Assembly (NCBI RefSeq): GCF_030418125.1
Contig: NZ_JAUHTR010000001.1
Coordinates: forward strand, 1-64,000
Reading direction: 5' to 3'
Length of the DNA stretch: 64,000 nt
Source: Fictibacillus fluitans
Lineage (GTDB): Bacteria > Bacillota > Bacilli > Bacillales > Fictibacillaceae
The translations under genes and the position numbers were made by a program. Positions 52,532-62,303 of this stretch are shown here, in pieces; position 1 is the first letter of the stretch, and the number at the start of each line of letters is the position of its first letter. The notes beneath the pieces were generated by a model that saw nothing but the letters and a program-made list of their open reading frames with translations, searched no databases and was not told the DNA's origin.

Positions 52532-53668
52532 ATGAACTTAACATATATTGCGACGGCAGCCATGGGGCTGGAATCTCTCGTTGCCCATGAGGTGAGAGAC
52601 CTCGGTTTTGAGGATGTACAAGTTGAAAACGGAAAGGTTATTTTTAAGGGGGATGAATCAGCCCTTTGCCGGACCAACCTCTGGCTGAGAACGGCCGACC
52701 GTGTAAAGCTGCTGGTTGGCGAGTTTAAAGCAGAAACGTTTGACGAACTGTTTGAACAGACGAAGGCGCTTCCGTGGTCTGATTTTATTCCCGAAAACGG
52801 TGAATTCCCCGTGATCGGAAAGTCGGTAAAGTCCAAGCTCTTCAGTGTTTCTGACTGCCAGGCGATTGTAAAAAAAGCGGTCGTGGACCAAATGAAGAAT
52901 GCCTATCAGAGAGAAACATGGTTTCCGGAAGACGGTCCCCTTTACCGGATTGAAGTCGCTTTGTTAAAGGACGTTGCGACTCTGACGATTGACACGAGCG
53001 GCACCGGACTGCACAAGCGGGGATACCGGGCACTTCACAGTGAAGCACCGCTGAAGGAAACGATGGCTTCAGCCCTGATTAAATTAACCAACTGGACCCC
53101 TGATAAGCCGTTTGTTGACCCGTTTTGCGGTTCCGGAACCATTCCCATTGAAGCAGCGATGATTGGACAGAATGTCGCACCTGGGCTGAACCGGGAATTT
53201 GCATCCGAAGAATGGTCATGGATCGATAAAAAGGTCTGGTACAAGGCGGTTGAAGAAGCAAACGACCTGGCGAAATATGATACCCCTCTTGATATCCAGG
53301 GATCAGATATTGATCACAAAATGATTGAGCTTTCCATTAATAATGCAGAGGAAGCGGGATTTGGCGACTTTATCACGTTCAAGCAGATGCAGGTGCGTGA
53401 CTTTACCACAAGGAAAGAGTATGGATATGTTATTTCCAACCCGCCTTATGGTGAACGGATCGGCGATAAAGAAGAAGTGAAACAGCTTTACCGTGATATG
53501 GGAAATGTTTTCCGTCAGCTTGAAACATGGTCGGTTTATGTAATCACCTCCAATGAACAATTTGAGCAGTTGTACGGAAAACCGGCCACCAAGAAGCGTA
53601 AGCTGTACAACGGCCATATTAAAACTGACTATTATCAGTACTTTGGTAAACGGGCACCTCGAAGCTAA
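52532..53668 (+). CDS. ypsC: THUMP-domain RNA methyltransferase YpsC (RlmL-like)
   Basis: The 378-residue protein has an N-terminal THUMP RNA-binding domain (residues about 45-150) and a Rossmann SAM-dependent methyltransferase domain. The SAM motif is VDPFCGSGTIPIEAA and the catalytic motif is NPPYGER. It corresponds to the methyltransferase part of RlmL, which methylates 23S rRNA guanine 2445 (m2G). The exact target here is inferred. AGGAGATCTCCT precedes the ATG. Confidence 0.92.
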   Translation: MNLTYIATAAMGLESLVAHEVRDLGFEDVQVENGKVIFKGDESALCRTNLWLRTADRVKLLVGEFKAETFDELFEQTKALPWSDFIPENGEFPVIGKSVKSKLFSVSDCQAIVKKAVVDQMKNAYQRETWFPEDGPLYRIEVALLKDVATLTIDTSGTGLHKRGYRALHSEAPLKETMASALIKLTNWTPDKPFVDPFCGSGTIPIEAAMIGQNVAPGLNREFASEEWSWIDKKVWYKAVEEANDLAKYDTPLDIQGSDIDHKMIELSINNAEEAGFGDFITFKQMQVRDFTTRKEYGYVISNPPYGERIGDKEEVKQLYRDMGNVFRQLETWSVYVITSNEQFEQLYGKPATKKRKLYNGHIKTDYYQYFGKRAPRS

Positions 53669-53730
53669 ATGGCTGAAGCTTGAGTAATGAAAAGCGTTTG
53701 TATGGTCGATACTGTTACAGAGGTGATGGA

Positions 53731-53925
53731 ATGGACCAGAAAGCGGATTATATTCTTCAGCTAAAGCACGCCTACGAGACCATCAAGGCGTTGTCTGAAC
53801 AGAATGGCGAACCGTATGCTCAGGCATTAATCGAAGCAGACGAGGCGCTGAAACAGGCATTATACTTCGAATTTGGCATCCGTGGAGATAACGGCGTAAC
53901 AGCATATATGGAACGATTACATTAA
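53731..53925 (+). CDS. Small conserved hypothetical protein
   Basis: This 64-residue acidic, helical protein has no recognised domain. Its C-terminus GIRGDNGVTAYMERLH and the helix EADEALKQALYFEFG are notable. The start is ATG 53731, with AGAGGTGATGG upstream; a longer frame from 53680 lacks a good site. It lies between ypsC and ypwA and is followed by a terminator. I know no function for it. Confidence 0.65.
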   Translation: MDQKADYILQLKHAYETIKALSEQNGEPYAQALIEADEALKQALYFEFGIRGDNGVTAYMERLH

Positions 53926-53935
53926 TAGCAGAAAG

Positions 53936-53961
53936 AAAACAGTCCAGTCGGGCTGTTTTTT
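53936..53961 (+). terminator. Terminator after the small protein
   Basis: AAACAGTCC pairs with GGGCTGTTT around AGTC with one G.T pair, and T follow. Confidence 0.85.
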
Positions 53962-54044
53962 GGTGTTGAAGGAGTTTTTTATTTTTCGGCGAATAATAAG
54001 CAGGGTATGGTTAATCTACTTAGATATAGAGAGGAAGAAAAGAC

Positions 54045-55538
54045 GTGGAGAAGGAATTTACAGAGTATGTTAAAAAGATGACGAATATAAATGAGGCGGT
54101 AAGCCTGATGTATTGGGATCTTCGTACAGGAGCTCCAAAAAAGGGTGTCAGCCAGCGTTCGGAGGTCATCGGTACACTGTCAGCAGAAGTATTCGCGATG
54201 TCAACATCCGATCAAATGAAAACATACATAGATGAATTATCTCAGGAGCAGGTGTACAGCTCGTTGTCTGAGGTAACAAAAAAGACGCTTGAGGAAGTCA
54301 AAAAAGATTACGAACGAAATACGAAAATTCCTCCTGAAGAATTCAAAGAGTACGTTATCTTGCAGTCACAGGCGGAAAGTGTATGGGAAGAAGCGAGAGA
54401 ACGGTCTGATTTTGCCATGTTCCAGCCTTATTTGGAGAAGCTTGTGGAATTCAACAAGCGCTTTATCGGATATTGGGGATATGATGGCAACAAATACAAT
54501 ACGCTCTTGGATATGTATGAGCCTGGAGTAACGGTTGATATTATTGATGCCACCTTCTCTAAGCTTCGTGACCGCATTGTTCCGTTACTGCAAAAAATCA
54601 CAGAAGCTGGCAAGCCGGATATTTCTTTTCTCTTTGAGAAATTTCCAAAAGAAAAGCAAAAGGAATTCAGCCTTCAGGTATTAAAAGAGATGGGCTATGA
54701 TTTTCAGGCCGGCCGTCTGGATGAAACGGTTCATCCATTTGCGATCGGGCTAAACCCGGGAGACGTGCGTGTAACGACCCGCTATGATGAAAGTGATTTT
54801 AGAACAGCTGTATTTGGAACCATCCATGAAGGCGGCCATGCTCTTTATGAGCAAAACCTTTCTGAAGACCTTGTCGGTACACCGCTCAGTACGGGCACGT
54901 CGATGGGAATTCATGAGTCACAGTCGCTCTTTTGGGAAAACTTTGTCGGTCGGAACCGCGGCTTTTGGAAGCATCATTATGCTTCCCTCAAAAAATACGC
55001 GGGCGGGCAGTTTGATCAAGTGGACCTGGATGCCTTCTATAAAGCCATTAATATCGTGGAGCCTTCTTTCATTCGTATTGAAGCAGACGAGTTGACTTAC
55101 GCGCTTCATATCATTGTCCGCTATGAAATTGAAAAAGGCTTGTTCAATGATGAAATTGAAGTGAAGGATCTGCCGCGCATCTGGAATGAGAAAATGCAGG
55201 AATACTTAGGAATCACACCTGAAAATGACAGTCAGGGTGTGCTGCAGGATGTTCACTGGTCCGGAGGAAGCTTTGGATATTTCCCGTCCTATGCACTCGG
55301 TTATATTTATGCTGCGCAATTAAAACAGGCCATGCTGCGGGAGGTCCCTGAATTTGATGAACTGCTCGAAAAAGGAGAGCTGAAGCCGATTCAGGAATGG
55401 TTGAGCCGGAATATACATCAATATGGAAAAACGAAGAAACCGATGGAAATTCTCGAAGACGTAACAGGTGAAGGGTTAAATCCTGATTACCTGATCCGTT
55501 ACTTTGAGGAAAAATATTCTTCCCTCTACTCCCTTTAA
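54045..55538 (+). CDS. ypwA: M32-family metallocarboxypeptidase YpwA
   Basis: This 497-residue zinc carboxypeptidase of family M32 is related to thermostable carboxypeptidase Taq. The zinc motif HEGGHALYEQ (HExxH) is at about residues 264-273 and HESQSLFWE carries the following Glu. It removes C-terminal residues from peptides in the cytoplasm. The start is GTG behind AGAGAGGAAGAAAAGAC. A Gly-Ala-Asn-rich region FGYFPSYALGYIYAAQL is also conserved. Confidence 0.94.
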   Translation: MEKEFTEYVKKMTNINEAVSLMYWDLRTGAPKKGVSQRSEVIGTLSAEVFAMSTSDQMKTYIDELSQEQVYSSLSEVTKKTLEEVKKDYERNTKIPPEEFKEYVILQSQAESVWEEARERSDFAMFQPYLEKLVEFNKRFIGYWGYDGNKYNTLLDMYEPGVTVDIIDATFSKLRDRIVPLLQKITEAGKPDISFLFEKFPKEKQKEFSLQVLKEMGYDFQAGRLDETVHPFAIGLNPGDVRVTTRYDESDFRTAVFGTIHEGGHALYEQNLSEDLVGTPLSTGTSMGIHESQSLFWENFVGRNRGFWKHHYASLKKYAGGQFDQVDLDAFYKAINIVEPSFIRIEADELTYALHIIVRYEIEKGLFNDEIEVKDLPRIWNEKMQEYLGITPENDSQGVLQDVHWSGGSFGYFPSYALGYIYAAQLKQAMLREVPEFDELLEKGELKPIQEWLSRNIHQYGKTKKPMEILEDVTGEGLNPDYLIRYFEEKYSSLYSL

Positions 55539-55725
55539 GACTTCTACAGAGCCGGAATCCGGATGGAGGCTGGGATTTTTGGCTGATGTCGCCAGCCGAA
55601 AGTCACGCCGCATCAAGGAACGGCTTTTTTTATGTGTTTGAAATGTTGAATTTCAGTCGATATATAAGATAACAAATTTACTTTTTTATTTTAAATAAAA
55701 AAGTACTATAAAAGGGGAGAATAGT

Positions 55726-56143
55726 ATGCGGTTTGAAAATCCTACAAATGATGCAATTCGTGATATTTTAAAAAGCAAAAAAAGGATTGCTGTCGTGGGT
55801 CTGTCAGACAATCCGATGAAAACATCATACATGGTAAGCTCGGTAATGAGAGATGCCGGTTATGAAATCATCCCTGTCAATCCAACCGTTGATGAAGTGT
55901 TCGGGGATTAAGGCTGTGAAATCTTTGCAGGACATTGATGGCCATGTGGATATTGTAAATGTATTTCGCCGAAGTGAGTTTTTACCCGAAGTGGCTAGGG
56001 ATACCGCAGCCATCGGAGCAGATGTGTTTTGGGCGCAGCTTGGTCTTGCCAACGACGAAGCCTATGATTACCTGAAAGAGCACAACGTGACCCCCATTAT
56101 GGATAAATGCATCAAAGTTGAGTACGCCAGGTTACTCAGATAG
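55726..56143 (+). pseudogene. yneT: CoA-binding protein YneT, frameshifted
   Basis: Two frames together make one CoA-binding-domain protein of 138 residues like YneT. The first reads IAVVGLSDNPMKTSYMVS and then IIPVNPTVDEVFG. The second continues IKAVKSLQDIDGHVDIVNV and ADVFWAQLGL. They are joined by one extra G in a GGGG run at 55903-55906. With three G the protein would read VFGIKAV and be unbroken; with four it stops after VFGD. It may be a true mutation or a homopolymer sequencing error. The context before parE matches B. subtilis. Confidence 0.88.
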
Positions 56144-56149
56144 GTCCGG

Positions 56150-56177
56150 ACCACCCGTTACGATGGGGTGGTTTTTT
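56150..56177 (+). terminator. Terminator after yneT
   Basis: ACCACCC pairs with GGGTGGT around GTTACGATG, followed by a T run. Confidence 0.88.
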
Positions 56178-56261
56178 ATATAAGTCCAAAAGGTTTTTGC
56201 ACGATTGGAGCAGAAAAGATAGAATAGAAAGCGGTGCACTTATTTTTTGACATCTGGAATA

Positions 56262-56275
56262 GAAACAAATGTTCT
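56262..56275. promoter_or_regulatory. Candidate LexA (SOS) box before parE
   Basis: GAAACAAATGTTCT resembles the Bacillus SOS box CGAACnnnnGTTCG: AAC-n4-GTTC is kept and three outer bases differ. It lies about 58 bases before the parE start and just upstream of a -10-like TATGAT at 56283-56288. parEC is listed in the LexA regulon of B. subtilis (from memory). Confidence 0.45.
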
Positions 56276-56332
56276 GTTCTGGTATGATTAGTTTATTGTA
56301 TTGTATTGTATGTTTTGAAGGGAGAAAGTGTT

Positions 56333-58306
56333 TTGGCTAGTAAACCACATTTAGATTACAACGATGACGCCATTCAGGTATTAGAAGGCCTGGAAGCGGT
56401 CCGAAAGCGGCCCGGGATGTATATTGGGAGCACGGACAGCCGGGGGCTGCATCACCTCGTTTATGAAATCGTAGATAATGCCGTTGATGAAGCACTTGCT
56501 GGGCACGGCACCAATATATACGTCACGATACATAAAGATAATAGTATCAGTGTTCGTGACGAAGGACGTGGCATGCCGACGGGGATGCACAGGATGGGAA
56601 AACCAACACCGGAAGTCATCCTTACTGTACTTCATGCCGGTGGAAAATTCGGCCAGGGAGGCTACAAGACCTCAGGTGGTCTGCATGGTGTCGGAGCATC
56701 TGTCGTTAACGCGCTGTCTGAATGGCTTGAGGTGACGATTCACAGAAACGGCACCATTTATCAGCAGCGTTTTGAGTTTGGAGGAAAGCCGGTTACCACA
56801 CTTGAGGAAATCGGTACAACCAAAAAAACGGGTACCACCATTCACTTTAAACCGGATCCGTCCATTTTCAGTACTACCAATTATAATTATGAGACATTAA
56901 GCGAGCGCATGCGGGAAGCAGCCTTTCTGTTAAAAGGGGTTAAAATCGAGCTCAGTGACAAACGGAGCGGCGAGAGTGAAAGCTTTCAATATGATACAGG
57001 CCTTGAAGCGTTTGTCGGCTATTTGAACGAAGATAAAGATGTCCTGCACCCGGTAGTCAGTTTTGAAGGTGAACAAAATGATATTGAGGTTGATTTTGCC
57101 TTTCAATTTAATGACGGCTATGCAGAAAATGTCCTCTCCTTCGTAAACAACGTCAGGACCAAGGACGGCGGAACACATGAATCCGGAGCAAAGACCGCCA
57201 TCACCCGGATCATGAACGATTACGCAAGGAAAGTTTCCCTTTTAAAGGAACGGGATAAAAACCTCGACGGTTCAGACATCCGTGAAGGATTGACCGCCAT
57301 CGTTTCAGTTCGCATACCTGAGGAAAAACTGCAGTTTGAAGGACAGACCAAAAGCAAGCTCGGAAGCAGCGACGCGCGCTCAAGTGTGGACAGCGTTGTC
57401 TCCGGCCATCTTTCCTACTTCCTTGAGGAAAATCCGCAAACTGCTGATATGCTTATCCGTAAGGCTGTAAAAGCGGCTCAGGCCCGCGAGGCGGCCCGTA
57501 AAGCAAGGGAAGATGCGCGTAACGGCAAAAAAAATAAGCGTAAAGAGACAATGCTTAGCGGCAAGCTGACCCCGGCTACTTCCAGAAATCCGGCTAAAAA
57601 TGAGCTTTACCTCGTGGAGGGCGACTCTGCCGGAGGATCGGCCAAGCAAGGGCGGGACCGGCGTTTCCAGGCGATACTTCCGCTTCGCGGTAAAGTCATC
57701 AACACGGAGAAGGCAAAACTAGCTGATATTTTTAAAAATGAAGAAATCAATACGATTATTCACGCGCTGGGCGCAGGTGTCGGCTCTGATTTTACGGAAA
57801 AAGACTTAAACTACGAAAAAGTCATCATTATGACGGATGCCGATACAGACGGAGCACACATTCAGGTGCTGCTTCTGACGTTCTTCTACCGTTACATGAA
57901 GCCGCTTATTGAAAACGGACGAGTGTATATCGCTCTTCCTCCCTTGTACAAAGTCAGCAAGGGAAGCGGAAAGAAAGAAATCATCGAATACGCATGGGAT
58001 GATAATGAACTGAAACAAGCACAGAAGAAGATTGGTAAAGGCTATATCATCCAGAGGTATAAGGGTCTTGGAGAAATGAACGCCGATCAGCTGTGGGAAA
58101 CTACGATGGATCCCGAAACCAGAACATTGATCCGGGTGAAAATAGATGATGCGGCCCGTGCTGAAAAGCGGGTGTCGGTTCTGATGGGTGATAAGGTTGA
58201 GCCCCGCAGAAAATGGATTGAAGAGCATGTGGAATTTGGTTTAAATGAGGATACCAACATTCTTGATAATGAAAACTTATCTGATGAGTATCCTGAGGAG
58301 GTTTAA
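56333..58306 (+). CDS. parE: Topoisomerase IV subunit B
   Basis: ParE is the ATPase subunit of topoisomerase IV, which decatenates daughter chromosomes. The 657-residue protein has a GHKL ATPase domain (RKRPGMYIGSTDSRGLHHL; EIVDNAVDEAL; DEGRGMPTGMH; GGLHGVGASVVNALS). The TOPRIM domain has ELYLVEGDSAGGSAKQGRD and MTDADTDGAHI, and an RYKGLGEMNADQLWETTM motif follows. The start is TTG at 56333, eight bases after AAGGGAG; an upstream reading frame adds nine residues that fit poorly. parC follows with three bases between. Confidence 0.96.
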   Translation: MASKPHLDYNDDAIQVLEGLEAVRKRPGMYIGSTDSRGLHHLVYEIVDNAVDEALAGHGTNIYVTIHKDNSISVRDEGRGMPTGMHRMGKPTPEVILTVLHAGGKFGQGGYKTSGGLHGVGASVVNALSEWLEVTIHRNGTIYQQRFEFGGKPVTTLEEIGTTKKTGTTIHFKPDPSIFSTTNYNYETLSERMREAAFLLKGVKIELSDKRSGESESFQYDTGLEAFVGYLNEDKDVLHPVVSFEGEQNDIEVDFAFQFNDGYAENVLSFVNNVRTKDGGTHESGAKTAITRIMNDYARKVSLLKERDKNLDGSDIREGLTAIVSVRIPEEKLQFEGQTKSKLGSSDARSSVDSVVSGHLSYFLEENPQTADMLIRKAVKAAQAREAARKAREDARNGKKNKRKETMLSGKLTPATSRNPAKNELYLVEGDSAGGSAKQGRDRRFQAILPLRGKVINTEKAKLADIFKNEEINTIIHALGAGVGSDFTEKDLNYEKVIIMTDADTDGAHIQVLLLTFFYRYMKPLIENGRVYIALPPLYKVSKGSGKKEIIEYAWDDNELKQAQKKIGKGYIIQRYKGLGEMNADQLWETTMDPETRTLIRVKIDDAARAEKRVSVLMGDKVEPRRKWIEEHVEFGLNEDTNILDNENLSDEYPEEV

Positions 58307-58309
58307 ATT

Positions 58310-60748
58310 TTGTCAGTATTAGAACGTTTTATGGATCTTCCGCTCGAAGAGGTGATTGGTGACCGCTTTGGGCGTTACAGTAAATATATCATTCAGGACC
58401 GTGCCCTCCCTGATGCAAGAGATGGTTTGAAACCGGTTCAGCGCAGAATTCTATACGCAATGTTCCAGGAAGGAAATACAGCTGAAAAGCCGTACCGGAA
58501 ATCAGCCAAAACTGTCGGAAACGTCATCGGGAACTACCATCCGCACGGTGATTCCTCAGTTTATGAAGCGATGGTTCGTATGAGTCAGGACTGGAAAGTA
58601 AGAAATGTGCTGATCCAGATGCACGGAAACAACGGAAGCGTGGATGGAGACCCGGCCGCGGCCATGAGGTATACTGAGGCTCGCCTGTCCTCCATAGCGT
58701 CAGAATTGCTTGTTGATATTGAAAAAAACACAGTCGAATTTGCGCCAAACTTTGATGACACCATTCAAGAGCCGGTCGTGCTGCCTGCCAAATATCCAAA
58801 CCTGCTGGTCAATGGGTCTACAGGAATTTCAGCCGGTTATGCAACCGATATCCCTCCCCATCACTTGGGAGAGGTAATCGATGCGGTTACGATGCAGATC
58901 GAGAACCAGGACGTCTCTCTTGATGAGCTAATGACGGTAATGAAAGGCCCGGATTTTCCTACAGGCGGAATTGTCCAGGGCAAGGAAGGTATTCGAAAAG
59001 CGTTTGAAACAGGAAAGGGCCGTGTTATTGTCCGTGCGAAAACGGAGATTGAGGAAATTAAGGGCGGCCGGCAGCAAATAAGGATTACCGAAATTCCATA
59101 TGAGATCAATAAAGCAAACCTCGTCAAACGGATCGATGAGCTCCGCCTCGACAAAAAGGTAGAAGGCATCGCCGAAGTAAGGGACGAAACGGACCGGACA
59201 GGAATGAGGATCGTCATTGAACTGAAGAAGGAAGCACACGCTGAAGGCGTGCTGGCGTTTCTTTTCAAAAATACGGACCTGCAGATTTCCTATAACTACA
59301 ATATGGTAGCGATTCATAATAAAACGCCGAAGCTGATGGGCATCAAACACATCATTTCGGCTTATATTGAACACCAGAAGGAAGTTGTGACCAACCGTTC
59401 TCAATATGACCTCAATAAAGCCAACGAGCGGCAGCATGTGGTGGAGGGGCTGATTAAAGCCATTTCCATTCTCGATGAAGTGATCCGGATTATCCGCGGT
59501 TCCAAGGATAAAAGAGATGCGAAAAACAATTTGATTGAGCAGTATGACTTCACGGAGGCGCAATCAGAAGCCATCGTGACTTTGCAATTGTACAGACTGA
59601 CTAATACTGATGTAACTACTTTGGAAAAAGAAGCGAAAGAGCTCGAAAAGAAAATCGCTCATTTGACCGGTATTTTGAACAGTGAGAAAAAACTGTTGAA
59701 CGTTATCAAGAAAGAGATGGCAGAAATCAAAAAGAAGTATGCTGATGAACGACGGACCGTTATTGAAGATGAAATCGAAGAGATTAAGATCAATATGGAA
59801 GTGATGATCCCGTCTGAAGACGTGATGGTTACCGTAACAAAAGACGGCTATTCCAAGCGTTCTTCTATTCGTTCCTTCTCCGCTTCCAACGGTGAAGCGC
59901 CTGGAATGAAAGATACCGACCGTCTGCTGCTGGCTGAACAACTAAACACAACGGATACACTTCTGATGTTCACCAACAAAGGAAATTACATTTACATGCC
60001 GGTCTATGAACTTCATGAAGCGCGGTGGAAAGATATGGGGCAGCATTTAGCGAACATGGTTGGTTTTGACCGTGATGAACAGTTGATTAAGATCATGCCG
60101 ATTAAAGAATTTGCAGAAAATCAGTACCTCATCTTTTTCACAAGACAGGGAATGGCTAAAAAGACGGAGCTCTCTTCTTACAAAGCACAGCGCTATAACA
60201 AAATGCTGATGGCCATGAAGGTTAAGGCCGGGGATGAAGTAGTGGATGTGCAGCTGACAAGCGGTAATGATGATATTTTCATAGCTACCGAATACGGATA
60301 TGGATTATGGTTCAGTGAGGACGAAGTCAATATCGTCGGTCAGCGTGCCAGTGGTGTGAAAGGAATAAACCTGAAAGACGGAGATTCTGTCGTGAGCGGG
60401 AAGGCGCTGAGCGATAGAGAAGCAGCATCGCTCATATTAATTACACACCGCGGTGCAGTCAAGAAAATGAAGATTACAGAATTTGATAAATCAACCAGAG
60501 CGAAAAGGGGCCTTGTCATGCTGAGGGAGCTTAAGAGCAACCCGCACCGTGTGGTTGATGTGGAACTATCAGAAAGAGATATGGTATTGGAAGTTAAAAC
60601 GAAGAATGGAAGTATTGTAACGGTAGAAACAGGAAAGTTAAAGAATGCAGACCGGTATAATAACGGATCTTATCTTGTGGATATCAGTGATTCGGGTCAA
60701 GTCCTTGAGGTGTGGAGAAAAGTAATGACAGAAGAAAATAAAGAGTAG
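58310..60748 (+). CDS. parC: Topoisomerase IV subunit A
   Basis: ParC is the DNA-cutting subunit of topoisomerase IV. The 812-residue protein has a winged-helix domain with the quinolone-determining region [18 protein letters not shown]. The catalytic Tyr is in [11 protein letters not shown] coiled-coil hinge and a C-terminal beta-pinwheel follow, with repeats such as [15 protein letters not shown] and [18 protein letters not shown]. The residue in the quinolone hot spot region reads wild type (Ser and Glu). The TTG start at 58310 follows GAGGAGGTTTAAAT; it overlaps nothing but lies three bases after parE. Confidence 0.96.
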   Translation: MSVLERFMDLPLEEVIGDRFGRYSKYIIQDRALPDARDGLKPVQRRILYAMFQEGNTAEKPYRKSAKTVGNVIGNYHPHGDSSVYEAMVRMSQDWKVRNVLIQMHGNNGSVDGDPAAAMRYTEARLSSIASELLVDIEKNTVEFAPNFDDTIQEPVVLPAKYPNLLVNGSTGISAGYATDIPPHHLGEVIDAVTMQIENQDVSLDELMTVMKGPDFPTGGIVQGKEGIRKAFETGKGRVIVRAKTEIEEIKGGRQQIRITEIPYEINKANLVKRIDELRLDKKVEGIAEVRDETDRTGMRIVIELKKEAHAEGVLAFLFKNTDLQISYNYNMVAIHNKTPKLMGIKHIISAYIEHQKEVVTNRSQYDLNKANERQHVVEGLIKAISILDEVIRIIRGSKDKRDAKNNLIEQYDFTEAQSEAIVTLQLYRLTNTDVTTLEKEAKELEKKIAHLTGILNSEKKLLNVIKKEMAEIKKKYADERRTVIEDEIEEIKINMEVMIPSEDVMVTVTKDGYSKRSSIRSFSASNGEAPGMKDTDRLLLAEQLNTTDTLLMFTNKGNYIYMPVYELHEARWKDMGQHLANMVGFDRDEQLIKIMPIKEFAENQYLIFFTRQGMAKKTELSSYKAQRYNKMLMAMKVKAGDEVVDVQLTSGNDDIFIATEYGYGLWFSEDEVNIVGQRASGVKGINLKDGDSVVSGKALSDREAASLILITHRGAVKKMKITEFDKSTRAKRGLVMLRELKSNPHRVVDVELSERDMVLEVKTKNGSIVTVETGKLKNADRYNNGSYLVDISDSGQVLEVWRKVMTEENKE

Positions 60749-60773
60749 CTTACAGCTGCTCTTTATTTCTTTT
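60740..60773 (+). terminator. Terminator at the end of parC
   Basis: AAAGAGTAGC pairs with GCTGCTCTTT around TTACA with one G.T pair. A T-rich tail follows, and the parC stop codon lies in the 5' arm. Confidence 0.75.
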
Positions 60774-60830
60774 ACATATTTTATTTACCATCATAATATT
60801 ATGTAAACTAACAACAAGAAAAGGTGAATC

Positions 60831-61331
60831 ATGAAAGGCAATACACATATTATGGGAGGATTGGCCGCCGCAGCCCTGGCCAATCAATGGATCGCAGGAC
60901 CGGCTTCATTGGATCATCAGCTCGTTTACTATGGAGCAGGTATTCTTGGAAGCCTTCTTCCCGATCTGTGCCATCCCCATTCATGGGTGGGAAAGAAGAC
61001 AAAACTGGTATCAAAGCTAGTAAGCAAAACCTTTGGACACAGAACGATAACGCACAGCTGGCTCTTTATTATTGGCACCATTTGGGTATCGAACCTTCTG
61101 CAAACAAATTACAGCCCGGAGATAAAAAACGGGTTAGTGGCAGGTGTAATCAGCCATCTTATTCTGGATGCGTGCACGAGCAGGGGTATTCAGTTTTTAT
61201 ATCCGATACATATTCGTTTTCGTTCACCTGTTTATACGAAAACAGGGTCTTCAGCAGAGACAGCGATTTCAGGAATCCTGATGATTGCAGCATGCGCACT
61301 GCTTGCCAAAGAGCATATTTTTCATATATAA
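60831..61331 (+). CDS. YdjM-family membrane-bound metal-dependent hydrolase
   Basis: The 166-residue protein resembles the YdjM/DUF457 family of inner-membrane, putative metal-dependent hydrolases. It carries the family's His- and Asp-containing motifs GNTHIMGGLAAA (residues 3-14), GSLLPDLCHPHS and HRTITHSWLF, then VISHLILDACTSRGI. Hydrophobic segments fill much of the rest. In B. subtilis YvsG and YdjM-like proteins are similar. The substrate is unknown. AAAGGTGAATC precedes the ATG. Confidence 0.82.
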   Translation: MKGNTHIMGGLAAAALANQWIAGPASLDHQLVYYGAGILGSLLPDLCHPHSWVGKKTKLVSKLVSKTFGHRTITHSWLFIIGTIWVSNLLQTNYSPEIKNGLVAGVISHLILDACTSRGIQFLYPIHIRFRSPVYTKTGSSAETAISGILMIAACALLAKEHIFHI

Positions 61332-61358
61332 AAAAACAGCCAAATGGCTGTTTTTTTT
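61331..61358. terminator. Bidirectional terminator
   Basis: AAAAAACAGCC pairs with GGCTGTTTTTT around AAAT, with A and T tracts on the two sides. It separates the YdjM-like gene from the converging DUF4395 gene. Confidence 0.92.
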
Positions 61359-61365
61359 GGTTTAT

Positions 61366-61797
61366 TTAACTGTTGGCCTGTTGTTTTCTATATTTATACT
61401 GCTGCCATTGAAAACGGATAAAGCAGCCGATACAAAAGCCGAGAATGGCAATAAGAGCGGCGGCAAATACCATGGCTGTAAACACATAGGCAGCGGTATG
61501 CCACTGCAGCTGGTAAGAAATAAAACCAAGGAACAGACAAAGGACAGCTATTTTCTGATTAAACTGCTGCTGGTCCCAGTCTTCTGGAATATAAGAAGGA
61601 AGGGGCTTAATTAAGAACTGCTTGCCCAGCTGCATGATCGGATTATACCGAAATAGGAGTCCTGATAATCCGGCGGCAAGCGGAAGCAGAAGCAGCCAAT
61701 GGGCTCCGGTGATCCAGAAAGCAGCCACCGATAACACAATAAACCATTGATTGAGCTTTACTAAGGGTCTGGGTATGGATACAGGATGCTCTCGCAT
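61366..61797 (-). CDS. DUF4395 membrane protein
   Basis: This 143-residue protein has about four hydrophobic segments: residues 15-33, 35-50, 84-98 and 104-123. The N-terminal RPLVKLNQWFIVLSV and the GFCIGCFIRFQW segment near residue 122 agree with the DUF4395 family. The conserved GxCxGC could bind a metal or sulfur species, as DUF4395 proteins are sometimes near thiosulfate or rhodanese genes; that is only a suggestion. GAAAGGTCGGATTTATTC precedes the ATG on the minus strand. Confidence 0.75.
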   Translation of the reverse strand: MREHPVSIPRPLVKLNQWFIVLSVAAFWITGAHWLLLLPLAAGLSGLLFRYNPIMQLGKQFLIKPLPSYIPEDWDQQQFNQKIAVLCLFLGFISYQLQWHTAAYVFTAMVFAAALIAILGFCIGCFIRFQWQQYKYRKQQANS

Positions 61798-61944
61798 GAA
61801 TAAATCCGACCTTTCTCATTGGAATATACTTAGTATATAGTAACAAGGAAAAAGTGTTAAGTAAAAGCATAAATATAAACATTTTTCGAAATATATGAAT
61901 AATTACACCAAAGAACGTCTATTATGAATATAAGGAGGCGCATA

Positions 61945-62226
61945 ATGAAAAAATTTGTAGATTTATTATGGGATGGACTCACACTTCAGCACATGAATTG
62001 TAACCGTTTTATGCTGCTATATGTTGTTCATTATGTTCTTTTGTTTTTATTTTCCATAACGCTGCTTGTCTTATCACTTGGTGTACTGCTTTTATATAAA
62101 ACTTTTCATATCGCACCGCCTTTTGGTATCTGGGCAGGAATACTGGTTTCAGCCATTTCTATATGCTGCTTTTCAATTATTGGGACGGCAGCCATGAAAC
62201 GATTATCTAAAGTTTCCCATGTTTGA
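61945..62226 (+). CDS. Small two-helix membrane protein
   Basis: This 93-residue protein has two hydrophobic segments, about residues 22-46 (YVVHYVLLFLFSITLLVL) and 55-78, with a basic C-terminus. It starts MKKFVDLLWDGLTLQHMNC. I do not recognise its family. The start has AAGGAGGCGCATA just upstream. It is isolated between a divergent membrane gene and an acetyltransferase gene. Confidence 0.6.
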   Translation: MKKFVDLLWDGLTLQHMNCNRFMLLYVVHYVLLFLFSITLLVLSLGVLLLYKTFHIAPPFGIWAGILVSAISICCFSIIGTAAMKRLSKVSHV

Positions 62227-62303
62227 TAGATGCATACTAAACTGGACGCCATTCATTTTACTCCTTATTCTATAGGTAGGCATGTATAGAAAGGAGCAGA
62301 GTG

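Noticed and set aside
60824-61369. Overlapping plus-strand frame of 181 residues
   Set aside because: It overlaps the YdjM-like gene in another frame; the shorter gene has a ribosome-binding site and family motifs.
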